This document shows, piece by piece, positions 11,197 to 21,277 of a stretch of DNA of 64,000 nucleotides; positions within the stretch are counted from its first letter, which is position 1, and every line of letters starts with the position of its first letter. Source of the DNA: Catonia carolina. Its lineage: Eukaryota; Arthropoda; Insecta; Hemiptera; Achilidae. Where the stretch lies: the NCBI GenBank assembly GCA_035578175.1, contig JAQMRL010000008.1, positions 64,357,541-64,421,540 of the forward strand. Reading direction: 5' to 3'. The notes below the pieces were generated by a model. That model ran no database searches. It was given only the letters and a program-made list of their open reading frames with translations, and was not told where the DNA came from. Both the position numbers and the translations under genes were made by a program.

Positions 11197-11490
11197 CCTT
11201 ACCTTTGGTTGCTTTTAAGTTTAAAAAACTTACGCGTGTTTCGGTGGTACCACCTTCTTCTGAGCATATTATTAAAATTAAAAATTAAAATTGAGAACAG
11301 TGTTTCCATTGAGTCATTTAGATTAAAACTCTAAATTTAATCTAAGTTTTAATTTAGTTTCAATCTAAATGATAGAATGGAAACACCATTCTGAATTTTA
11401 ATTTTTAATTTTAATAATATGCGCTGAAGAAGGTGGTACAACTGAAATGCGCGTAAGTTTTTTAAACTTAAAAAGCAACCAAAGGTAAGG
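11197..11490. mobile_element. Foldback element, family A-related
   Basis: An imperfect palindrome of about 294 bases. It begins CCTTACCTTTGG (11197-11208) and ends CCAAAGGTAAGG (11479-11490), and the two arms match over about 120 bases. The right arm has CTGAAGA, then GGTGG with a decayed partner, then GAAA. The left arm keeps GGTGG with CCACC but has a mutated first box. This echoes the hammerhead-like core of the family A elements, although no convincing stem I is visible. No open frame and no clear TSD were found. Confidence 0.6.
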
Positions 11491-12340
11491 TGATAAATTT
11501 TATTTATACTGTAATTAATATTAATGGTTGGCACGATGCATTTCAAAATTTATTTATAAATGAGGTCCTAATATATGTACAAAAGACTCTGATGTTTGCA
11601 CCTAATATCTAGAGTGTTTGGTAAAAGGAGTATAAGTCAAAAATTCATAATTTTCAGGAGACACATTTTATTGATTCTAATTTTTTAAAAACATCAATTA
11701 CATTTAACTTAATGATTATTAATATGATTATTTAACAATGAATTGTTGTGTGTGACTGAAGTTATAAAACTTTTAATATTTACAGAGATGCATGACTTAT
11801 ACTATTTTGATCAAAAATTTTACATGACTTATACTATTTGACCCTGTGCTCTAAATTCAGCTGTTGAATAATTTTATGAATTTTATCATACAAATTTAAT
11901 AAAATTTGGTTAATCTTTTTTTTTATTTAAGATGCCTAACAAAAGTACAAAATATGTCTTTGTGCGTGAAACATAACTAATGTATTTTCAGCTTTCTGAC
12001 CTAGTTAACTAAACTAAACCAAGCCTAACGTTTAAAACTAAAGAAACAATACAAAAAAATCATTAAATCGCCTATTATTTAAAAAAATCTATCATATTAG
12101 AAGTTCACAAATTTATTGAAACTGAATAAAAGTAGGTACATTTTTGTAGAACAATAAAATAATGGAATGATACACATTTTTACTAAAGGTAAAATTAACG
12201 TTTAATAGTAATATTTTCTTAAATAAAAATCTTAAAAATATTGTAAAATAATAAAAATAAAAGATAGTGATAATTGTAATTTAAAATAAATAAAATATAA
12301 AGTTCAATTTAACTGATAAACCTTATGTGAATTAAAAAGT

Positions 12341-13500
12341 TTAATCATCTTCTTCGTGTCCTTCAATATCCGGATAAGTGTCTGGTGTACCCTTTGATGA
12401 TTTTAAATCTTTATAAAATTGGTGAAACACATCAGGGATATGTTCAAGTAACTGAAGTATATCCTTCTTCTTTGCTTCAGAAATTGCCAAAGGAGAATTG
12501 TACAGTTGTTCTGGCTGCAGTTCTTTGTTCTGGCTCAAGTAATCTAGCATCACTAATTTTATTTGCCGGAGTTCTTCGGCCTCTATTATCACGTTCAGGT
12601 ATCCCTGACAACTAAAGAACTTTATTTTTAATAACTTGAGTAATAAACATGTTGGTTTCGCCCAGAGTGTCCATAAAGCATTTTCTACACACCTTTTTCT
12701 ACATCCCCATTAATACAAAAATGAAATGAGTTTGTTGCAGTCCTATTATGCTGTTTTTCTGGGTCGTTAGTTCTTTTTCGGCTTGTTGCAGGAGATTTGG
12801 TATCAATTAGACCACATAAGTAAGCCACACGTCCTGTCCCTTTCTCCCATAGACCAGTACTCGTCAAACAATAATTCTTTGACCATTTTGTTTCCCACTT
12901 GCTTTTCCAATTTTTCCTTGCATTTTGATCTACACATACGAATATCTTTAGAGACTCGACCGACAACTACTTTTCCCTTACTAGTAATGTATTCTTTGCC
13001 ACTGTTACGACAATATTTTCTTTCTAACCTAATTTTACGGCAGAAAACACCTTCTCCTTTTGCACTACGTTTTCTTTTCTTTAAAATATTATTGGAATTT
13101 TTTTCCGTCTGATTTTCTCTCAGATTTTTAGAAATTTTAGAGTCTAATGATAATTCAATTACTTCCGCATGATTGTTATTAATAATTTCATTACCATCAG
13201 AAGTATCAGCTGCGGTTTTAATCAGTAACAATTTTCTTTTTAATTTCTTAGGTGTTCGTTTATTTGATTGTAATGGAATCTCATCTTCAGAACTATTTGT
13301 ATCTTGGTCGCTTGAGGGAATATAATTTACATCAAGATCTATGTCATCACTTTCAGAAAAGATTCTTCCTACTTCAGTCAGTTCACTATCAATAAAACTA
13401 ACCCTAATTTCTGACGTACTGACAATTGATTCTTCTATAATAAAGCCATCTTAATCTGTTCATCATTAAGATCAGATGATCTGTCAGACATAGATTCATC
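12341..13500 (-). pseudogene. Internally deleted transposase-like gene
   Basis: Read on the minus strand, it starts with an acidic region (SESDDIDLDVNYIPSSD) and a basic patch (KKRKRSAKGEG). A Cys-containing stretch follows (NSGKEYITSKGKVVVGR, CRSKCKEK, then FDEYWSMGERDR). After a frameshift near 12800 comes a stretch ending in FCINGDVEKGVCRKCF, and finally an acidic C-terminus (EAKKKDILQLLEHIPDVFHQ, PDIEGHEEDD). This ordering resembles a family of insect transposase-like proteins that normally have a DDE catalytic core between the Cys-rich N-terminus and the acidic tail. That core is absent here, so the gene cannot encode an active transposase. The family name is not known to me. Its position inside the TIRs at 11605-20534 supports it as that element's own gene. 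Confidence 0.55.
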
Positions 13501-14298
13501 AGAATCTGAAAATAAATTAAGATAAATAAACATGATGAACAGATATTTGGGACCAAGAACTTAAACCTTCTTAAAATAGGAGGAAAACAATTACCTAATT
13601 TATCTAGATAATATTCATTTTGTTGGCTTCAAATTATTTGTTTTTCAGAAAAGGACGATAATTTAGTTAGATCATAGCACAATAATAGTAATAATAAGCT
13701 TCTTTATAATTATTTATTGGACTGGAAAGCAAATTTATTAGAATATTCTGAAATCAGTAAAATACATTAACCAAAAACACAAAGTAATCTGTTTTCAGAG
13801 TTCATTGCGGATGTTTACAACTTCTTGAACCTTTATTAGTTTTATAACAACAAAATAAAAGAAGACAACTGAGTGTTTATAAACAACTGAGTCGAAAGTT
13901 TACTAGTCGAAAGTTCGTTGAACTATAAAAAGTTTTGTTTTAGTGTCGAGTTTTAGTGACGGACATTTTGGAATTGTGTAAATAATTTATCACGTGGTAT
14001 TAATATTACGTGGTATTAATCTCAGTTTTGAAAAACATATTTGTCTATATTAAACATTTGTCTATCATTTACACAGAACAACGTTTAATTGTTGTCGTAC
14101 TAGAGTGTGTGTTTATAGTTGTTTTTTTAGGCTGCTAGGCTTAACCTAAATCTACCTATTTTCTTGTTTTGGTTTAAATTTATTTATTATTATTTTTATT
14201 CATTTTGATATTACTTATTCACTGTTAATATTTACTATTATACCGCGCGTGCCGGGCGGTCTCTGTACGGGGTCGCGTGGCTCTGTGAGCCTTCCATA

Positions 14299-15787
14299 AT
14301 GTGTCCGAACGGGCCAGTCACGCCCGTTAGCGATAATCGAGGTAGGTACAGATATGTTGAAGGCCATGTAGGTCCGTATGTAGTGTTTCTTGAAAGAGTA
14401 GACACTGAACCTGTTAATGATAAACACCCGAACCAATTCGCACGCAGTTTTTTTGAAAAAATTCGGAGCTTTCCTAAAGGTCGGTTTCGGTTTGAGGAAA
14501 GCGGGTTTCAATAGATACGAGATTATCTTTAATAATTTTGTTGTTGCCAATTCGCTGATTGACAAATTCAATGATGTAGAGTTTTTTAGGGGGGGATGAA
14601 AAATGGATCGCGTATATCCCAAATTTTAAAATTTTCAAAGACTATGTGGTATACGGTATTTTTGATAGAGAGGTTACCCCGGAAGAGGTGATCGAGTGGT
14701 TGATGCCTCCTCCTGGAGTGCAAGATCCGTTCCCGGAAATAGTGAAGGCAGAGAGAATAAAAAGATTTGTCAAAAGAGAGGTGAGCGATATGGGTCAGAG
14801 TGTTCCTATCCTGGAGGACTCTGACCTGTTCAAAATTCGCTGCAAAACCACCCTAGTCCCGTCGAAAGCAGTTTTCTGGGGGGGATTGTCGAGGTTAACC
14901 CTTTCGTAGATCGCCCGCGTAAATGCAACCATTGTCATAGGTTTGGCCATATTGCTAAATTTTGCAAAGACCAACGGAAACCCTCAATTTGTGGTAAATG
15001 CTCTATGCCTGGACACAATGCGTCGTCGTGTCAGGATCAGGACAAGAAGTGTATAAATTGTGAACGAAATGGTCTGCAGGACTCAGGACACTATGTGTCG
15101 GACAGGAATTGCCCAATACTAGTCCTGAACCTGAAAATCAAAGAAGTGATGGCTTATCACAACGTCGATATCAAGGTTGCCAAAGAGATGCTAGAGAGTA
15201 ATTAGGGGCGTAATCCGCCGGTGCAGAAGAAGTCGTATGCAGAAACGATAAAAAACAAAAAAAACGACCTGGCTGTCTTGGTGAAAGCAGCTAAAGATAA
15301 GGATGACGAGGTTAAAAAAAAGAAAAGAGAAGCGCGAGAAGCTAGGAAAAAAGAAAGTGAAAGGACAGTAAAAGAAGGTAAAGAGCATAAGCAGTTATCA
15401 GAAGGAAACACTGAAAGAGTAGAAGAGGAAGCTCCAAAACAAGCTATTCCTCTTATATCAGAAGAGAGAAGAGTTGAGCTGACAAGCAAGTTGCAAGAGA
15501 AAATGGAAGAAAAAAGTAGAATGAGAAGGAAAGGTGTACAGATTACTGAAAACACTCAGGAGGAGGCGATGGAGATCCAGAGTGAAAAGGAAAAGAATAA
15601 GAGGAAGAAGGAAAATGGAGATTTGTCTGAAGGAGAAAACAACGAAAAGAAATTAAAAAAATACTGTGGGAATAAGACCTCAGTGGTGTCTCAAGAGTCT
15701 GAGGAAGAGTCACAGGATGAAGATATTAATTCTGAGACTCAGATAACAGGAGTAAGTGTTCCTATTCACGATAATGATGCTTGGTAA
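14299..15787 (+). pseudogene. LINE ORF1, gag-like zinc-knuckle protein, broken
   Basis: ORF1 would encode an RNA-binding gag-like protein of about 490 residues. Starting at ATG 14299 the frame shifts near 14505, near 14590-14605 and near 14878-14884. The last two sites are runs of six and seven G. An in-frame TAG follows at 15203-15205, and the frame then stays open to TAA 15785-15787. The visible parts are an N-terminal domain, three CCHC-like knuckles (CNHCHRFGHIAKFC, CGKCSMPGHNASSC, and CINCERNGLQDSGHYVSDRNC), and a C-terminal Lys/Glu-rich coiled-coil-like region (15221-15787). Breaks at homopolymers could be replication slippage or sequencing errors, so the gene may be less damaged than it looks. 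It overlaps the ORF2 start by 14 bases. Confidence 0.8.
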
Positions 15788-18700
15788 TTCTCACAGGCGA
15801 AAACATAGTGAGACAGGTTGTTTGAACATTCTTCAATGGAATTGTCGTGCAATTGCAAATAAAAAAACTAGTCTCGAAGCATTGGTTAATTCCGAAAGAA
15901 TTGATATTTTTTGTTTAGGAGAAACTTTTCTGAAAGATAATCACAAGTTCTCGCTGTCAGGGTTCAGGACTGTCTCTTGCGAACGCGGGGATGGCCGGAA
16001 CGGTGGTGGAATTGCTCTTCTTATCAGGTCAGACTTGAAATTTGAATCGCTTAATGATAAATTCTCTACCTTCATTGATCTATGCCTTAATAACCACGTC
16101 GAAAGTCAAATTGTTAAAATCTATACAAACAATAATAATTTCATTCATGTTATTAACACTTATAGTCCACCGAGAGCATCAAATGCCACGGGGTTCACTG
16201 ATAATGATTTTTGGAATAACTTCTGTGACGGCATAAACTCGTTGGAAAATGCAGTTTTAGTTGGCGATTTCAATGCAATTAGTAGTACGTGGTCAGACAA
16301 TCATATTGACAATAGTGAGGGTAAGAAATTAGATAGAGCTATTTCCGCCTCGAAATTCGTAATTGTAAATGATGCTTCTCCAACGTGGTCTTCAGCGGAT
16401 GAATCAAGTAGATCCACTCTGGATTTAACTTTCCTGGATCCTCTTTTGATTCCGGTATGCATGTGGAAAGTCTTGAACTATAAATATGATAGCGATCACT
16501 TTCCAATAAAAATAACACTCTTTGACCAACTACCGAAAACTATACCATGTATACCAAAATTATGCAATAATCGCGTAGATTGGAAAACGTTTCAAAGAAA
16601 AATAATGGAGAAATCCGAGAATACAGAAGTTAATGACAACAACAGTTATAGTTTGTTGACAGATAACATCACGAACGCGTTATTGGAGTCGGGAGGTAAA
16701 CTTGTCAGAGAGCACAAAGTCGGGAGAACAACAAGGCCAACTTGGTGGAACAAAGAGTGCGAGGAAATCACAGATCAAATCAAAAACTATTACCACAACT
16801 TTAGAGATAACATGACTATTGAAAATTTTAATAGATATGATAATAAGAGAAAATATAATAATAAGAAATTAAATAAAATCTGGGAAAAAAATTTTCGCGA
16901 ATTCAGTGGGTCGTTAAATATTACCTCTAACCCTGCATTAGTATGGCAAAAATTGAATAATGTAAAGGCGAGTAAAATGCGAAATGATGTCCCGATAATG
17001 TCTAACAAAATAGAAGAAAATACTTTTAATAAAGCGTTTGATAAGATTGCTCCGATTAACCCGGAATTCACAGACCTTTTGCACTTGATAAGTGAGAATC
17101 AACCAAAATCAACCAAAAATAGTGAAATATTTGATAAGCAAATAACAATGGAGGAATATAAATCAGCATTAAATTCATTTAGAGGAAATTCAGCGCCAGG
17201 ACCAGATTTGATTAGTTTCAAAGTCTTGAGAAAATTACCGATGCAGATACACGAGAAAATATTAAAATTTTATAATATCGTAATTGAATCCGGCAGAATT
17301 CCCGATTCATGGTTAGAATATTTTGTAATATTTATCCCGAAACAAGATAAAAATGATGTTCGCCCTATTTCTCTAGCGAATTGCATTTTCAAAAATTTTG
17401 ATAAAATAAATAAAAGGAAAATTTCATACTGGTCGGAAACCAATGAGATAGTGCCGGAAGAACAAGCGGGATTCCGGATGTTTAGAAGCTGCCTTGATAC
17501 GGTAGCCACAATAGTTACTGATATACAGAATGCTTTCGTGAATAGAGAAATGACAGCGTGTGTATTTCTCGATATCCAAGGAGCATATGACAATGTAAAT
17601 CCGTATCTTTTGAGTAGAGAACTTTGGAGACATGGACTACCCTATAAAATAAATAGAGTTATCTATAATGCGACAAAAAAGAGAAAAGTCAGTGCATATA
17701 ATGAAGGTAAATACTTAGGTTCTAGATTTACAGTTAAAGGAGTAGCGCAAGGCTTGGTGAGTAGTCCTGATCTATTTAATCTATATCTAGCATACCTCAA
17801 AAAGTGTATTCCCGAAGGAGTTAAATTCCTGCAATATGCTGATGATATTGTGTTGTATGTAGAAGGAAAGAATTTGGACGGAATATGTAGCTTGTTAAAT
17901 GATGCTCTTCAGGAGGTAGCCGGACTGCTGGACAGGCTGTGTTTGAGGATATCGGTACCAAAGACAAGGGTAATGATTTTTTCTACAAGGGATAAAAGTC
18001 TTTCCTACGAAGCGTTAAATAACAAAATTAAAATATATGGAGAACAAATTCAATTCGTTGAATCAATTAGATACTTAGGGTTTATGCTAAAATATAATTT
18101 ATCATGGGATATACATATCAAAAGAATTTGTGGTATTGCCAATAAATTAACGGGCGTGATTAAAGCCGTGGCTGGTATTAAATGGGGGGGTCACCCACAA
18201 ACTTTGCTAAACATTTATAAAGGACTAATCAGGTCCAGGTTGGATTGGGGTTCGCAATTATTCAATCGAACAAACAAAAAGAATTTAAAAATGTTAGACG
18301 TGGTACAATACGCGGCGCTCCGTACCGCAATGGGCTTAATGAAAACCACACCAATAATCGTTCTCCTTGACATGGCTCGTGAACCGCCTTTGTCAGCACG
18401 GAGAAAGTACCTAACAAATAAGTACGTTGCAAAAATTTTTTCCTTTAAAAGTAACTCTCTCAAATCCGCGATATCAAGATTGTGTGATAACATGAATTAT
18501 TATTCGAGACGTAGTATAAAATCGAATTTAGTGGAAGCAAGAATAAACTTGAGTAATATTATAGATGAGATAATTGTAATGGACAAACCAGGAATATTAC
18601 ACTACAAATATTTTGACAGGTTCATTGATTTGAAAAGGAATATTAACTGTGTTGCTGGCCATGAAATAACGAAGGCTGTAAATGAATTGATAACGAAAAA

Positions 18701-19637
18701 GAAAAAGAAACATGTAGTTAATAACAGTTTTGATAAATATATTAGGGAGAATAATCCTAATCACACGTTAATTTACACAGACGGCTCCAAAGATCCCGAG
18801 TCAGGCAAGGTCGGTTTTGCCACATGGTGCCCGACACTGAAAATTGCCCTGAAATTGAGAATTCACGATATGTATTCGATTTATCAAGCAGAAGCGTTCG
18901 CAATAAGTAGAGCTATGAACTTGATTTTAGAGAGAGATATTAGAAAATCTGTGATAGTTTCTGACTCGAAAAGCGTGCTGTCAGCGCTGGCCAGCGAAGA
19001 CGATCGGTGCAAGCAAGACAATTGCATTTACAATATTAAGCTATTGTTCTCGACGGCTGTGGAAAAAGATCTCGAGATAAAATTCCTATGGGTTCCGAGC
19101 CACTGCGGGATACAGGGAAATGAAACGGTTGATAAGTTGGCCGGGGAAGCCAAAGACCTAGAAGTTATTAGCATTAAAAAATATCATTATTATAATACAA
19201 CGGGTAAACTAAAAGATAACTTAATTAAGGATTCAATAGACTATATAAAACAACGAAGTAATATAAAAGGAATTATTTATTTTAAACACAAAAAAAAGTA
19301 CTTTAACAAACCTTGGTTTGCCTCGACGAACCAAAAAAGAGATATGATTTGTTTGATATCTAGGATAAGATCGAATCATACGTGTTGTTCATCTCATTTA
19401 CATAATAAGGGTATAAAAAAAGACAGCAGCTGCGAATGTGGTTGTCCTGTCCAGGACCTGAATCACATGTTCTTCGATTGTGGGTTGTATTCTGACCGGT
19501 CAGATAAACTCTGGATGGATATTTATTCAATCTTTCCGGAATGTACAAGAGACGTCGTTTCTTTGGCCTTTTCGGGCAGGTGGAAGGTTTACAGACTACT
19601 TTACGATTTTGTTGTTGATAATGAACTAACAGTGTGA
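15774..19637 (+). CDS. LINE ORF2: endonuclease, reverse transcriptase, RNase H
   Basis: Uninterrupted frame of 1287 residues, counted from ATG 15774, which overlaps the ORF1 stop (ATGATGCTTGGTAA); an in-frame ATG six codons upstream is also possible. Domains in order: an apurinic-type endonuclease (about 20-250) with LQWNCRA, GETF, TYSPP, VGDFNA and SDHFPI; a reverse transcriptase (about 475-760) with SAPGPD, RPISLANC, QAGFRMFRSCLD, LDIQGAYD, GVAQGLVSSPDLF and the catalytic YADD (about residue 687); an RNase H domain (about 995-1125) with TDGSK, QAEAF, SDSKSV and HCGIQGNETVD; and a C-terminal Cys/His motif near 1220 (CECGC, H, C). All catalytic residues expected for the three enzymes are visible. 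The protein would nick the target DNA and copy the element RNA by target-primed reverse transcription. Confidence 0.9.
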   Translation: MMLGNSHRRKHSETGCLNILQWNCRAIANKKTSLEALVNSERIDIFCLGETFLKDNHKFSLSGFRTVSCERGDGRNGGGIALLIRSDLKFESLNDKFSTFIDLCLNNHVESQIVKIYTNNNNFIHVINTYSPPRASNATGFTDNDFWNNFCDGINSLENAVLVGDFNAISSTWSDNHIDNSEGKKLDRAISASKFVIVNDASPTWSSADESSRSTLDLTFLDPLLIPVCMWKVLNYKYDSDHFPIKITLFDQLPKTIPCIPKLCNNRVDWKTFQRKIMEKSENTEVNDNNSYSLLTDNITNALLESGGKLVREHKVGRTTRPTWWNKECEEITDQIKNYYHNFRDNMTIENFNRYDNKRKYNNKKLNKIWEKNFREFSGSLNITSNPALVWQKLNNVKASKMRNDVPIMSNKIEENTFNKAFDKIAPINPEFTDLLHLISENQPKSTKNSEIFDKQITMEEYKSALNSFRGNSAPGPDLISFKVLRKLPMQIHEKILKFYNIVIESGRIPDSWLEYFVIFIPKQDKNDVRPISLANCIFKNFDKINKRKISYWSETNEIVPEEQAGFRMFRSCLDTVATIVTDIQNAFVNREMTACVFLDIQGAYDNVNPYLLSRELWRHGLPYKINRVIYNATKKRKVSAYNEGKYLGSRFTVKGVAQGLVSSPDLFNLYLAYLKKCIPEGVKFLQYADDIVLYVEGKNLDGICSLLNDALQEVAGLLDRLCLRISVPKTRVMIFSTRDKSLSYEALNNKIKIYGEQIQFVESIRYLGFMLKYNLSWDIHIKRICGIANKLTGVIKAVAGIKWGGHPQTLLNIYKGLIRSRLDWGSQLFNRTNKKNLKMLDVVQYAALRTAMGLMKTTPIIVLLDMAREPPLSARRKYLTNKYVAKIFSFKSNSLKSAISRLCDNMNYYSRRSIKSNLVEARINLSNIIDEIIVMDKPGILHYKYFDRFIDLKRNINCVAGHEITKAVNELITKKKKKHVVNNSFDKYIRENNPNHTLIYTDGSKDPESGKVGFATWCPTLKIALKLRIHDMYSIYQAEAFAISRAMNLILERDIRKSVIVSDSKSVLSALASEDDRCKQDNCIYNIKLLFSTAVEKDLEIKFLWVPSHCGIQGNETVDKLAGEAKDLEVISIKKYHYYNTTGKLKDNLIKDSIDYIKQRSNIKGIIYFKHKKKYFNKPWFASTNQKRDMICLISRIRSNHTCCSSHLHNKGIKKDSSCECGCPVQDLNHMFFDCGLYSDRSDKLWMDIYSIFPECTRDVVSLAFSGRWKVYRLLYDFVVDNELTV

Positions 19638-20752
19638 CCCTCGCGGAGATCGCCTGGGGTGCCTCCCTTGGTGGGGGGATTTGGTTGTGAACTATTAGTA
19701 AAATTTCGAGAGCACAATTGTGGGGCATAAAATTCAACATTTCACAGTCAAGTGGGAGTGCATCTTCGTAATTGGAAAAAAAAAAAAAATAAAAAAAAAA
19801 AAATAAACAACTGAGGTTAAAAGAAACGAAAATAAAGGGCTTGATTATGATTATGAAATAAGCAAGCAGTATGAAAAAACCTGTTCTTCCATCAGAAATA
19901 ATAAAAATATATTGTATGCAGTTATTCATAGAAATTATTTCAGAAGACAATAATAACCAAACCCGTTATTATAAGGTTTCTAAATTTCCTAACAAGGTTT
20001 AATAACGTTTTATAGGTAAACTTTGAATTAATGTCAATACATACCTTCATTTGTCAGGTTTGCTAATGTCATACTGAACTGCGTTATTTCCCGAAAAGAC
20101 ATTTTACTTATTGAACTATAAAGCACAATTACGTAATTTATTTTTAATAAACAGTGAATTCAAAATACGTTTACAATATTAAACGCTTACATACACACAG
20201 AACAGATTGAAACAATGCAACAGCTGATTACCATATGATATGTTAACAAGCACAACCTATCCTAACTTACGACTTATACTATTATGACCAATATCTAATT
20301 CTTGTAATGGTGACTCTAATAGTATAAGTCAACATTATACTGTTTTTACCAAACACAAATGTAAGGCTCAGAATTATATTATTTAAACCAAACTGAATAT
20401 CTCTTCGAGTATTTATTGTTGACTTATACTAACTAGACCAAAAAAATCTAATTTTTTTTTTACATCTGCTTGTTGACTTATCTCATTTTGACCAATTTTT
20501 GACTTATACTCTTTTTACCAAACACTCTAGATATGTTGTTAGTAATTACCTAATTTTCTAATATACAGCGGTACCTGCTTAATATGTCCGTGTTATTGAA
20601 AGTCCTGATTTTGTAACTTAATGTGGGCATTGAAGCTACAAATATCTGGTGAAGAAAAAATCCTTGTATGTCAAGTTTTTCAGAAGAAAAAATTTGCGTA
20701 ACCATTAATTATTCTTACATAAAGATTTAGTTTATTAACAAATTTTGTTTGC

Positions 20753-20950
20753 AGTAGTACACAAAATTGAAACTAATACATTAATACATTTTTAAAAAAG
20801 TTTAGTTTCAATTTTGTGTACTCTGATGATCCACCGAAACATGTCAGTAGAAAGTATAATTATAAAAAAAGAAAGGTAAAAATTAGTAATTTAGTGGCCA
20901 TAAACAGGTCAGTGAAAAATTAAATATTTTTATAAAAAAATTTAATATAG
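20753..20950 (+). mobile_element. Truncated foldback retroelement, family B
   Basis: A hairpin of about 20-base arms (GTACACAAAATTGAAACTAA near 20757 with its complement near 20801-20820) is followed by a hammerhead-like segment and then an A+T-rich body. The left arm stops early, so one side is truncated. Related copies are at 25408-25640 and 31868-31912. The body at 20900-20940 resembles 25655-25690 after its motif. The right-hand limit is approximate. Confidence 0.5.
20819..20849 (+). ncRNA. Hammerhead-like motif, family B, stem II collapsed
   Basis: TACT (20819-20822) can pair with AGTA (20846-20849) as stem I. The core box CTGATGA is at 20823-20829, GAAA follows TCCACC, and ACATGT gives a two-base stem III before GTC, the classical cleavage triplet. 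Stem II is missing here, but the relative near 25582 has GTGGATCCAC in this place, which would form it. This copy therefore looks like a deletion derivative. Confidence 0.4.
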
Positions 20951-21277
20951 ACTCCAGGATTCATTATTAAGATTTATTTAGAACAAGAAATTTTGGTTTA
21001 ACATTACTTATCGTGATCCTGGCTTGAAAAAATTATTGTTATTGGTTTATGACCCATGGAATACAGTTATGTATTACGTGGCTGCCAATATCTGATAAAA
21101 TCTTAAGAAATGTTGGTTGTAAATTCCTAAGCAGGGTGATTCATTGAACTCGCCGTGTAGTGCAGTGATAAGCACAATTCTCTATACAACAATACCATTG
21201 GTAATTTTTGACTAATCTTTCAATTTTTCAGCATTTTAAGGGTTTTATGTTGTCCAGATTAAGCGGGTACTACTGTA

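Larger units (their letters stand above)
13892..19802 (+). mobile_element. Near-full-length non-LTR retrotransposon, I-group type
   Basis: A 5.9-kb LINE bounded by a perfect 13-base target-site duplication ATAAACAACTGAG (13879-13891 and 19803-19815). It has a 5' UTR of about 400 bases that opens with a direct repeat of TCGAAAGTT (13892 and 13907), an ORF1 with CCHC zinc knuckles (broken), an intact ORF2 with endonuclease, reverse transcriptase and RNase H, a short G-rich 3' UTR and an A-rich tail (19778-19802). RNase H in ORF2 and zinc knuckles in ORF1 point to the I/Nimb/LOA group rather than RTE or Jockey proper. It is inserted inside the TIR transposon at 11605-20534. The intact ORF2 and perfect TSD suggest a fairly recent insertion. 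Confidence 0.9.
11605..20534. mobile_element. DNA transposon with TIRs, split by a LINE
   Basis: The left end (ATATCTAGAGTGTTTGGTAA at 11605) and the right end (its reverse complement, ending 20534) form inverted repeats of about 40 bases with one or two differences. If the 5.9-kb LINE at 13892-19802 and its TSD are taken out, the element is about 3 kb. The subterminal zones contain several copies, in both orientations, of a motif GACTTATACT followed a few bases later by TTTGACCA (near 11787, 11823, 20266, 20323, 20412, 20473, 20501). A transposase-like gene remnant lies on the minus strand at about 12341-13500. The flanking bases are palindromic (ATATCTA), so TA cannot be distinguished from part of the TIR as the TSD. 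The superfamily is not assigned. Confidence 0.7.
20566..21275. mobile_element. Tigger/pogo-like non-autonomous element
   Basis: Left end CAGCGGTACCTGCTTAATAT (20566) and right end ATTAAGCGGGTACTACTG (ending 21275) are inverted copies of about 20 bases with a few differences. Both are flanked by TA (20564-20565 and 21276-21277). CAG...CTG ends with a TA duplication are characteristic of pogo/Tigger elements. No transposase frame is left. A second retroelement (20753-20950) is inserted inside. Confidence 0.6.
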
